Origin: an uncultured Pelolinea sp.
Lineage (GTDB): Bacteria; Chloroflexota; Anaerolineae; Anaerolineales; Anaerolineaceae
DNA length: 16,712 nucleotides
Direction: 5' to 3'
Assembly (NCBI GenBank): GCA_937902055.1
Contig: CALGUJ010000128.1
Coordinates: 1 to 16,712, forward strand
In this document: positions 1 through 6,944 of the stretch, piece by piece
Position numbering within the stretch: the first letter of the stretch is position 1
Layout of the letters: every line of letters begins with the position of its first letter
The notes under the pieces: generated by a model
Database searches by the model: none
What the model was told of the DNA's origin: nothing
Seen by the model: only the letters and a program-made list of their open reading frames with translations
Made by a program: the position numbers and the translations under genes

Positions 1-101
1 TCTTTCTCTTCTTTCAGACGGTCAGGATCGATGCCCGTCAGGGCTTTTACCAGGGTGGATTTTCCATGGTCCACATGACCGGCTGTTCCCAGAACGTACA
101 T
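1..101 (-). CDS. selB: Selenocysteine-specific elongation factor SelB, N-terminus (partial)
   Basis: Only the first 33 codons are inside the window; the gene runs off the left edge. SelB is the GTPase that delivers selenocysteyl-tRNA to UGA codons followed by a SECIS element. The protein starts [16 protein letters not shown] and continues with [17 protein letters not shown]. The P-loop GHVDHGKS begins at residue 8, straight after the start. This short N-terminus and the [14 protein letters not shown] stretch are typical of SelB; EF-Tu has a longer leader and the form GHVDHGKTT. The ATG lies 12 nt after the stop of the coiled-coil gene, with only a weak GGA as ribosome site, so translation may be coupled. 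No selA, selD, tRNA-Sec or UGA-interrupted gene is visible here. The family call is quite secure; whether the full protein is intact cannot be seen. Confidence 0.85.
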   Translation of the reverse strand, partial: MYVLGTAGHVDHGKSTLVKALTGIDPDRLKEEK

Positions 102-113
102 GTGAGTTCCAAC

Positions 114-1274
114 CTAGCGATTACTCTTGATTTCGCCGAAAGCGTCCATCCAACCGTTGACCATATTCATCAAACCCTGCATGCCTTTTTGGATTTCTTT
201 GCTCATCAGGATCAACACTTCCTGCATTTCATGGGTACTGTCCTCGACGGTTAACAACCTTTCTTTGATCTTGTCGATCTGTTCGCTTATTCCGCTTTGT
301 TTTTCTTCAAACGCTATCGATACATTCGACCATTTCTTGTCGGAATCTGTTCTGTAAGTATTCCATTCCTGCCGGAATTTCTCATCCAGCATACGGTAGA
401 GTTCAGTGATCTCGTTGATCCTGCGATCGAAGCGCTGGGTGATCTCATCAAAGGCACTTTTGCTCTTGTTCAGCTCCAATTGTTGGTTCTGCAACTCAGG
501 CAGTAAACGGTAAATCTGTTTGATCGATTCGTCAAATTGCTGCTGCCAGTCTTGCCACATCCTCTCGCGATCCCGCTGATTGATCGTATTTTGTTCTATG
601 TAATTGAGAAAGGTTTGTTTCCTTTCCGCTTCCGAGTTGACGATCTCGTCGATCCTGGCGTCATTATTCCGGATGCTGGTTAGGATCGCATCCTGTTTTT
701 CACGGATTTCACCCTGGTACTTTTTGTAAATTTCTACATCAGTGCTGATGCTTTCCAATTTCTTTTTGTATTGTCCAAATTCACTTGCCAGTCCTGCCAG
801 GCTGCCTTTTGTTTCCTCGTCTTCATGAAGCTTTCTCTCGACCGAGCTTTCCACTTCTTTGTATTTTTGCACCAGACGGTTGGTCTCGTCCAATTGCATT
901 TTCAACTTCTGTTCGATGTCCTTCAGAAGATCCTGTTTATTCTTTTCCAGAGCCAGGTTGATCGCCTTGATTTCGTCCCGGCGCAGGTTGTCGCGCATTT
1001 TTTCATCCGCCAGGATGCTCTTCTCGGTTTCCTCCATTTTTTTACTGAATTCAATGCGCATCTTGGCAATCGTGGCGTCAAATGAGTTCAGGTTATTAAC
1101 TGAATTACCGATTCTCTCGAGTTCTTTCTTTTGATCCCGCGAAGTCGACAGAAAGGAATTTACCTTTTCATCCAGGTTGTTGGTCCGGGAGGTTTGTGTT
1201 GTCAGGGCTTTTTTTAGTACCACGATTTCGCTTTCCAAATCGCTTATTTTTTGCAGGGCTTTTTCTAAATCCAT
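114..1274 (-). CDS. Long coiled-coil protein of unknown function
   Basis: A 386-aa protein that I do not recognise. Nearly all of it is charged alpha-helix with heptad-like spacing, rich in Glu, Lys, Gln and Asp, with almost no Pro or Cys. It opens with MDLEKALQKISDLESEI and looks coiled-coil from about residue 3 to 350. There is no signal peptide and no membrane helix, so it is probably a cytoplasmic or membrane-associated rod. The last 35 residues change character, with many Met and Gly and few charges (around QKGMQGLMNMVNGWMDAFG), which could be an amphipathic or oligomerisation segment. The start is supported by AAGGA 7 nt upstream of the ATG. It sits 24 nt after a complex-I-like subunit and 12 nt before selB, so it is probably co-transcribed with both. 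Similarity to SMC or methyl-accepting proteins would be compositional only. Confidence 0.7.
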   Translation of the reverse strand: MDLEKALQKISDLESEIVVLKKALTTQTSRTNNLDEKVNSFLSTSRDQKKELERIGNSVNNLNSFDATIAKMRIEFSKKMEETEKSILADEKMRDNLRRDEIKAINLALEKNKQDLLKDIEQKLKMQLDETNRLVQKYKEVESSVERKLHEDEETKGSLAGLASEFGQYKKKLESISTDVEIYKKYQGEIREKQDAILTSIRNNDARIDEIVNSEAERKQTFLNYIEQNTINQRDRERMWQDWQQQFDESIKQIYRLLPELQNQQLELNKSKSAFDEITQRFDRRINEITELYRMLDEKFRQEWNTYRTDSDKKWSNVSIAFEEKQSGISEQIDKIKERLLTVEDSTHEMQEVLILMSKEIQKGMQGLMNMVNGWMDAFGEIKSNR

Positions 1275-1298
1275 CTTGATCCTTATTTGGTGATTATG

Positions 1299-2705
1299 CT
1301 ATCTAATGAGTAAATCGAAGCTGTTCATGATCTGGGCAAAACTCGGGAAGATCACTTTGGGCAATAATCCTGAAAGAACATTCAGGATGACCATCACAGC
1401 AATGACGATTTTTTCAATCCGGCTTTCTTTTTGAGTAACAATTTCATAATCGTCTTCTATCGGGAGCATTATAACCATAAATAATCGTATAAATGAGAAA
1501 GTTAAAATCCCCACTCCGCAGAGCATGATTAAAAGGATAGGAAGATGATTCAATGCAGTCGCCTGATACAAGGATTGCAGAGGCAAAAATCCGTTCGATA
1601 AAGGCATCCCGATCATGGTGAAGAGGGATATCAGGAATCCCATGGTGGAAAATGGGAATTCATAAAACAAAGAGCGCATGTCCGCTAGGTTCTCAAGTCG
1701 ATACCTGTCGCCGATAATCAATAACGAGGTCATCACCAGAAACATGCTCAACAATCTGGGCAGCAGCAATTCAGAAAAGATCAGATACCCCTGGCTGGAA
1801 TTCAATCCCAGAGCGATCAACAAGAGACCGTTGAAATAAATTGTCAGATAGCCGATCATCTTCTTGATACGGTTTTGAAATACCGACCAAACAGACCCGG
1901 TCAATGCCATGACTGCACCGAACAGGAATAACGCTTGATACACCAATTGGCTTTCGCGCAGCCAGGCAAATCCGTTCAGGTATTTCAACAGGATAAGGAT
2001 GATCGCGAGCGGTAATACTGTCAGAACATAAGTGCCATCCGGCAAATCCGATTCCTCCGCGATCAACGGTATCCAGGAATGGAATGGGAACACACCCAAC
2101 CAGAATACAAAGCCCATCCCGAGCAGCAGGGAAGCTTGGGTCAACTGTTGGTCGTTGACTGGGGAAGTCTCCCCGCCTGCCAGGTACCAACCTGCTAACA
2201 AAATGAATGCCATTCCCATGGTGTAAAAAATCAATACGCGGACAATGCCTTTGCTCTGGCCGGTGTCTACGCTGAACGCAATTAAAATTCCGGTCAGCAT
2301 GGCAACCTCGACAATTAACGCTGAATACAGGAAAGGTTCAACTGCCATCGCCGCCAGCAGTAAACTGGTCAGTACCAAGCCCAATGGAACAATTTTGGAA
2401 CGACCGTTTTTAATGAACAAAACCAACGACCAGGCAGTCAGCACGGAATAGAATAACCCGATAATAAATTTTTGGCTTTCATTCAGTACAAAGCTCCTTC
2501 CCAGTACCACCAATGATGGTTTCAGGTAAAGAGCGATCAGCGGCGCGTTGCCTCTTTCCTCGATGCGGGTGATAAAGATAAAGAACACCATCAAAAAACA
2601 AAACATCACCTGGATCAGGTTGGCAAGCGCAAAATTCCTGCGGATGATCAGAAGCAGAAGAGAAACTGTCATCGGAAGGACAATCCAGATGAAAGGCGCG
2701 CTCAT
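1299..2705 (-). CDS. Diverged complex-I-like (NuoN/NuoM family) membrane subunit
   Basis: A 468-aa protein with about 13-14 predicted membrane helices, in the proton-conducting family of NuoL/M/N, Mrp and Hyf subunits. Recognisable landmarks are a Glu in the fifth-helix region (E133 in SALIVEVAML), a broken-helix motif ending FPFHSW (H209), the loop RIKKMIGYLTIYFNG (about 279-293), which matches the RLKRLLAYSSI region of the family, and MIGMPLSNGF (about 364-373). The key lysine of helix 7, seven residues before the His, is Trp202 here, and the helix-12 Lys/Glu position is Leu376. No clear replacement for the helix-8 Lys is visible. The start overlaps the upstream stop as ATGA and has GAGGAGG in front, so it is translationally coupled. 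A proton channel is therefore uncertain; a structural or modified ion-conducting role is possible. There is no catalytic dehydrogenase or hydrogenase subunit nearby. Confidence 0.75.
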   Translation of the reverse strand: MSAPFIWIVLPMTVSLLLLIIRRNFALANLIQVMFCFLMVFFIFITRIEERGNAPLIALYLKPSLVVLGRSFVLNESQKFIIGLFYSVLTAWSLVLFIKNGRSKIVPLGLVLTSLLLAAMAVEPFLYSALIVEVAMLTGILIAFSVDTGQSKGIVRVLIFYTMGMAFILLAGWYLAGGETSPVNDQQLTQASLLLGMGFVFWLGVFPFHSWIPLIAEESDLPDGTYVLTVLPLAIILILLKYLNGFAWLRESQLVYQALFLFGAVMALTGSVWSVFQNRIKKMIGYLTIYFNGLLLIALGLNSSQGYLIFSELLLPRLLSMFLVMTSLLIIGDRYRLENLADMRSLFYEFPFSTMGFLISLFTMIGMPLSNGFLPLQSLYQATALNHLPILLIMLCGVGILTFSFIRLFMVIMLPIEDDYEIVTQKESRIEKIVIAVMVILNVLSGLLPKVIFPSFAQIMNSFDLLIR

Positions 2706-3280
2706 GCTTCCTCCTCATGGATCGAGAAACCTTCCAGGTAACTGCCGATAACGCAGATTGCCAGCACGATCAGGCTGTAAATCGCCGTGACCAGAGCCGA
2801 TCCTTCCAGCGATGAGTAGATCACATCGAATCCGCACAGGAATACCAACAACCCAATCACAACGTCGAAAACCTTGCGGCTGATGGCAAACTTGAAGATC
2901 CCTGTGAACAGAATTACCAATCCGATATACAGGTTTGTATATGCGATTGGCAGCCACTCATTTAATTTCGCCGTGGTGGCGGTCACAATGATCCATCCAA
3001 TGCTCAAAATCAACACTAAAAATATCCGGTAAGAGCGGCTGCGGTTTTCAGCGGTCAGCTCGGGCATATTGATTTTTACAGTACTAAGCACAACCATCCC
3101 GATTAAACCGGTTAGTAATTTCACCGCCGCCAAAGATAACGGCCATATCTGTACGATCAGCACAAATCCAATCAGGTAGCACATGGCCAGGCCGAAGATA
3201 TTCCAGCGCCAATTTTCCGGCACCAGAATGAGGATCGTGACAGCTAGAGTAAGAAAAATCAACAGGGTATTTGCAAGCAT
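2702..3280 (-). CDS. Small seven-helix membrane protein, possibly HyfE/NuoK-like
   Basis: A 192-aa, very hydrophobic protein with about seven membrane helices (roughly residues 4-20, 26-47, 49-68, 84-103, 112-133, 137-157 and 161-184) and a short acidic C-terminus (IHEEEA). It lies between two complex-I-like antiporter-type subunits, 9 nt after one stop and overlapping the next start by 4 nt. The position, size and C-terminal helices recall HyfE of hydrogenase-4-type complexes, which carries a NuoK-like part. The conserved membrane Glu residues of NuoK are not visible, so the homology is weak and the call rests mostly on context. No Shine-Dalgarno sequence is seen before the ATG, which suggests coupling to the preceding gene. 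Confidence 0.5.
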   Translation of the reverse strand: MLANTLLIFLTLAVTILILVPENWRWNIFGLAMCYLIGFVLIVQIWPLSLAAVKLLTGLIGMVVLSTVKINMPELTAENRSRSYRIFLVLILSIGWIIVTATTAKLNEWLPIAYTNLYIGLVILFTGIFKFAISRKVFDVVIGLLVFLCGFDVIYSSLEGSALVTAIYSLIVLAICVIGSYLEGFSIHEEEA

Positions 3281-3289
3281 GTTCGTAAT

Positions 3290-4861
3290 TTACCCGGTTT
3301 GGATTAACGTCACCAGCAGCGCCAGAAAGACGATTGACCAAAGAACGCCGCCTTCTCCCTCGAGCAGCAATGAAAAACCAGAAACCAACGGTCGTGTCCA
3401 GTTCAAGATGGCTTTCGACCAATCAAACAACCAGTCGAAGGACAAGAACCTGGTGATCCTGTGGGTGTCGATCCTTTCCAATTGGTTTTCTGCCGGCAGA
3501 GCCCGTTGGCGGTTTTCCAGCCAGAGGTGGATTCCTAATGTCAAAATGGCGATCAGCATCCCTGCCCAGGCATCGGTCAACTCAACTTCCGTTGAAGCCA
3601 TCGCATGAAATTCAATCACTGCCAATCCACTGATGGTGATGAATAAAGCAGTGCTGTAGGTAAATTGTGCTGTGGTTCCTAAATCATTGAAATCTGCTTT
3701 TTTTCGGAAAACGAAGCGCGAAAAAATCAGCAAAAGGAATAGGTGCATGCCAAAAGAAACCAGCGCCGGAATCCCAAATCCGCTCATTAAAATGCCGCTG
3801 TTTCCATAACTCATCAAGCTGAACGGCAAACCGGAAAAGAGAAGCATGACAAGGATCGGAAAAAAAACCGTGCTTTTCCCCCGGCGTTCGTGCAGCAGCA
3901 GCCAGGTGCAGAAAAACAGGATCAGAATATACCACCCCTGTAATCCGCTGGTTGTTTTTGTGATGAAACGGTACGTAATGAATAAAACGAATGAAACAAC
4001 CAGGTTATATGCGGCTGTGGTTTCTGAAGCAGCCCTGCCGGTGATAAGGACCATCAAAGCGAGTCCGAGCAACACCCCCACCCCCAGGATCATGCCAGGT
4101 AGAAAAGAAATTTGATGGTTGGGCAGAAACGTCACCAGGAACAGGCTGCTGATCGCTGGCAGCAGGATTGCGAGAAAATCCAATGATGCCGCGTGGCTTT
4201 CGCGTTTATCTTCCGGTAAAGGTAGAGGAAAGATACCACTGTGCAGCAGTGCCGCGAGGAAGATCAGGGCGCTGGTTGAAGCCGGGATATCCTTTAACAG
4301 CAAACTGTGTCCTCCTCCGGCGATCCGGGCAGTGGCAAAAATCAGCAGCAGGCTTCCACTGAAACGGACCATAAAAGCCCGCACCAACCGATCTGATTCA
4401 AATTTCTTGCGCAGAAACAGTTGGTAAAACCAGATTCCCACATCCATGGCTGTCCACGCGATGATCAATGACCATAGATCGGCAGCGCTGAGCACTGCAT
4501 ATGTCAAGGCAATCGCCATAGTCTCAGCGATCCAGAATATGTAATCCTTGCCGAAATCCTCTTTGGAAGCGCTCGTGAACAAGAATGCGACATGAACCGT
4601 CATGAGAGCCGCGATGATTCCCCAATTGCGCCCTTCGATCTGAAAATACAATCCGATATGCGTACCGCTGGCAAAAAACCAGTTCTGCCAATTCAGTGCG
4701 ATGGATTGATTTCTGGGAATGAACATCACCAGCAGCCAGACAAGTAGGCTGGCTGCTGCGGTTGCCAGCCATACCATTGGCCGGCGTGCGCCGCGCTTCT
4801 TCATCGCAAACGCAGCCGCGCTTGAGAGGATCAGGAACAGGAAGATGATCGCGATCAACAT
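3290..4861 (-). CDS. Strongly diverged NuoL-like membrane subunit
   Basis: A 523-aa protein with about 14 membrane helices and a charged insert near residues 449-480, ending in a helix preceded by LLEGEGGVLW, a form I associate with complex-I-like subunits. The family fold shows at DLWSLIIAWTAMDVG (about 128-142; NuoL has WE where this has WT) and at ALLHSGIFPLPLP (about 204-216; typical proteins have a GKSAQFPLH-like sequence). The channel lysine of helix 7 is His207, the usual His is Pro214, and the helix-5 Glu is Thr137, with Asp140 nearby. It may therefore be a structural or altered ion-conducting partner of the other two membrane proteins. The start is only 5 nt after hydA with no ribosome site, which points to coupling. 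GC content drops sharply relative to hydA. A plain annotation would be membrane protein, complex I-like. Confidence 0.6.
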   Translation of the reverse strand: MLIAIIFLFLILSSAAAFAMKKRGARRPMVWLATAAASLLVWLLVMFIPRNQSIALNWQNWFFASGTHIGLYFQIEGRNWGIIAALMTVHVAFLFTSASKEDFGKDYIFWIAETMAIALTYAVLSAADLWSLIIAWTAMDVGIWFYQLFLRKKFESDRLVRAFMVRFSGSLLLIFATARIAGGGHSLLLKDIPASTSALIFLAALLHSGIFPLPLPEDKRESHAASLDFLAILLPAISSLFLVTFLPNHQISFLPGMILGVGVLLGLALMVLITGRAASETTAAYNLVVSFVLFITYRFITKTTSGLQGWYILILFFCTWLLLHERRGKSTVFFPILVMLLFSGLPFSLMSYGNSGILMSGFGIPALVSFGMHLFLLLIFSRFVFRKKADFNDLGTTAQFTYSTALFITISGLAVIEFHAMASTEVELTDAWAGMLIAILTLGIHLWLENRQRALPAENQLERIDTHRITRFLSFDWLFDWSKAILNWTRPLVSGFSLLLEGEGGVLWSIVFLALLVTLIQTG

Positions 4862-4866
4862 GAAAT

Positions 4867-6285
4867 CTACAGTACTGTGACTCCTGAACGTTTGATGAAC
4901 CGGCCTTCTCCACGCTTCCCCAACCAGGTCGAACCATCCACGATCAATTTGCCGCGCAGGAAGACTTTTTCAACCACACCCCTAAGCATCCAGCCTTCAT
5001 AAAGGTTGTAGTCCGTGCGGTGCTGCGCGATTGCCGCGCCATATTGGATCTCTTTCTTTGGATCCCAAATGGCGATATCGGCGTCCGAACCCGGCAGCAG
5101 AGTTCCTTTTTGTGGGTACATGCCGAAGATCTTGGCAGGGTTGGTGCTGGTCATTTCCACAAAACGGTTGGGGCTGATGCGCCCGCTGCCGACGCCGGTT
5201 GTCCACAGGACCATCAGGCGGTCGCCCACCCCCGGCAGGCCGTTGGGGATCTTGGTGAAATCATCCTTGCCCAGCTCCTTACCGGGAATGGCAATCGGTT
5301 GCCCTTCATAAGTGATCGCTTGGGTGCCATCGTAAAAGAACGGGCAATGATCGGTAGCCATAACCTGGATGGTGCCGTCTTCCACCGCTTTCCAGATGCC
5401 GGCGTTATCCTCTTCGCTGCGCATGGGCGGCGAGCAGATCCACTTGGCGCCGTCCGGTTGGCGCAAGTGTTTGATGGTGAAAAACAGGTATTGCGGGCAA
5501 GTCTCGCCCATGACCGGCAGCCCTTGCGCGCGTGCCCGTCGCAGATTTTCGGCTTCCCCGTTGGCGTTCATATGCACGATATACACCGGCGCTTCGGCTT
5601 GCGCCGCCAGCGTGATCACGCGGAAGGACGCCTCCACTTCCCCCCAGGCCGGACGGGTCAAAGCGTGCCATTCCGGCGTGGTATGGCCTGCAGCCAACGC
5701 CTCCTCGATCAGTACATCGATTACGTCGCCATTTTCAGCGTGCGCCATCACCAGCATGCCGTTATCTCTGGCTATGCGCATCACCTTGAATATTCCGCCG
5801 TCATCCAGCCGCAGACGGTTGTTATAGGCAGTGAACACTTTCAGGCTGGTGATGCCCGCTTTTCTCAAATCAGGAATCTCGCTGGCTATCTCCGGATTGA
5901 AGCGCGAGATATTCATGTGAAAACCGTAATCGATGGCGGCTTTGTCGTCCGCTTTCTTATGCCAGGCAGCCACGCAATCCGGCAAATGGTCGAAATCCTG
6001 GGAGATGAAATCAATGGCGGTGGTGGTCCCTCCGAATGCCGCCGCTTTATGACCGGTGTAATGGTCGTCCGAAGAAACGGTGCCAAACATGGGCAGTTCG
6101 AAATGAGTATGCACGTCCACCCCGCCCGGCATCACCAGCTTGCCGGCTGCGTCGATCACCTGCATGCCATCTGTTTCGGGAATATGCGCGGCGATGGCAG
6201 CGATCTGCTCACCTTCGATCAAAATATCCGCGGTAAAGCTCTCGGAAGCCGTGATGATCTTCCCGGACTTGATCAGGGTTGCCAT
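4867..6285 (-). CDS. hydA: Dihydropyrimidinase / hydantoinase-type cyclic amidohydrolase
   Basis: A 472-aa cytoplasmic enzyme, full length for the family (about 460-480 aa). It hydrolyses the ring amide of dihydrouracil, dihydrothymine or hydantoins. The binuclear metal site is complete: H59 and H61 in VHTHFELP, carbamylated-Lys candidate K149 in TSLKVFTAY, H182 in MAHAENGD, H238 in VHMNANGEAE and D312 in ATDHCPF. Substrate-loop residues are also present: Y154, CSPPMR (284-289) and PNGLPGV (347-353). The segment after H238 is MNANGEAE, unlike the SS/SC that usually follows this His, and may tune the substrate. The start has GGAGGTG six nt upstream. It follows the 203-aa gene by 36 nt and precedes the membrane trio by 5 nt. 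With a BMP importer and carbamate kinase nearby, a role in nucleobase or hydantoin catabolism is likely; allantoin-type substrates cannot be excluded. Confidence 0.88.
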   Translation of the reverse strand: MATLIKSGKIITASESFTADILIEGEQIAAIAAHIPETDGMQVIDAAGKLVMPGGVDVHTHFELPMFGTVSSDDHYTGHKAAAFGGTTTAIDFISQDFDHLPDCVAAWHKKADDKAAIDYGFHMNISRFNPEIASEIPDLRKAGITSLKVFTAYNNRLRLDDGGIFKVMRIARDNGMLVMAHAENGDVIDVLIEEALAAGHTTPEWHALTRPAWGEVEASFRVITLAAQAEAPVYIVHMNANGEAENLRRARAQGLPVMGETCPQYLFFTIKHLRQPDGAKWICSPPMRSEEDNAGIWKAVEDGTIQVMATDHCPFFYDGTQAITYEGQPIAIPGKELGKDDFTKIPNGLPGVGDRLMVLWTTGVGSGRISPNRFVEMTSTNPAKIFGMYPQKGTLLPGSDADIAIWDPKKEIQYGAAIAQHRTDYNLYEGWMLRGVVEKVFLRGKLIVDGSTWLGKRGEGRFIKRSGVTVL

Positions 6286-6321
6286 GTTTCACCTCCATTT
6301 TTATATTGCCAACAGGGATAA

Positions 6322-6933
6322 TTATATTGCACGATACCAATCTTGCCGGTCGCTGATCCGGCTCAGGTCGCCCAACATCGCCAACACATCCGGGGGTATT
6401 TCCATCTCCGGAAATTCAACGCCGGAATAAAGCTCCGACTGATTGGCTTTTTCTCTCAGCGAATGCCATAATATTTTGCGTTCCTCGGATTTGACCACCA
6501 GGTCATTGATGAGCTGCGCCCTTGTAAATAATTCGCCGGTGGTATACAGGAAAGTAACCCGCTTCCATTTACCCGCCCGGATCGGAGCTGGCAGTGTTTC
6601 CAACCGGCCGAGCTGGATCTTATAGTATTCTTCATCCGCGCGCGGGTGATCGGGCTCATCGCGCATGATCTCGCGGCGTTTGGTCAGCTCAATGCCGCGC
6701 ACCTCGCTGAAATACTCGATCTGGTTGGCGTTTTCTTTGCCGAAACAGGAGGGTTGATAGAATGCCAGGTAATCGACCTGGACAATTTTGGGGGCGAATC
6801 GAAATGGAATGCGATACCAGCCAAGCACGCGGGCGATTTCCAAATCGCGCGGCGACGGCATCACCGCCACAAGCATCAATGCGTAAGGTGGCGGCAGGCT
6901 GTTCCCCACTCGAGCCTGGCCGGTATCAATCAT
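6322..6933 (-). CDS. Conserved protein of unknown function
   Basis: A 203-aa soluble protein with no signal peptide or membrane helix. The conserved-looking core begins at PSPRDLEIARVLGWYRIP (about 27-44) and continues with FAPKIVQVDYLAFYQPSCFG, then DEPDHPRADEEYYKIQLG, then WKRVTFLYTTGEL. I recall similar proteins in other Chloroflexota and environmental bacteria, without an assigned function. The many Tyr, Arg and acidic positions suggest a nucleic-acid or nucleotide-related role, but no catalytic motif is certain. The exact start is unsure: ATG at 6933 follows a weak GCGAAG, and M20 or M25 (MLVAV, MPSPRD) could be used instead. It sits 11 nt after the PLP enzyme and 36 nt before hydA, so it is probably part of the same transcript. 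Confidence 0.7.
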   Translation of the reverse strand: MIDTGQARVGNSLPPPYALMLVAVMPSPRDLEIARVLGWYRIPFRFAPKIVQVDYLAFYQPSCFGKENANQIEYFSEVRGIELTKRREIMRDEPDHPRADEEYYKIQLGRLETLPAPIRAGKWKRVTFLYTTGELFTRAQLINDLVVKSEERKILWHSLREKANQSELYSGVEFPEMEIPPDVLAMLGDLSRISDRQDWYRAI

Positions 6934-6944
6934 CTTCGCTTAAC

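Noticed and set aside
1299..4861. Mrp-type Na+/H+ antiporter or hydrogenase-4 operon
   Set aside because: Other required subunits (MrpB, C, E, F, G, or hydrogenase large/small subunits) are missing and the channel residues differ, so a more specific name is not supported.
5020..6321. 433-aa open frame on the plus strand opposite hydA
   Set aside because: It is the antisense shadow of a clearly recognised dihydropyrimidinase gene, has no family motif and arises from the GC-rich codon pattern.
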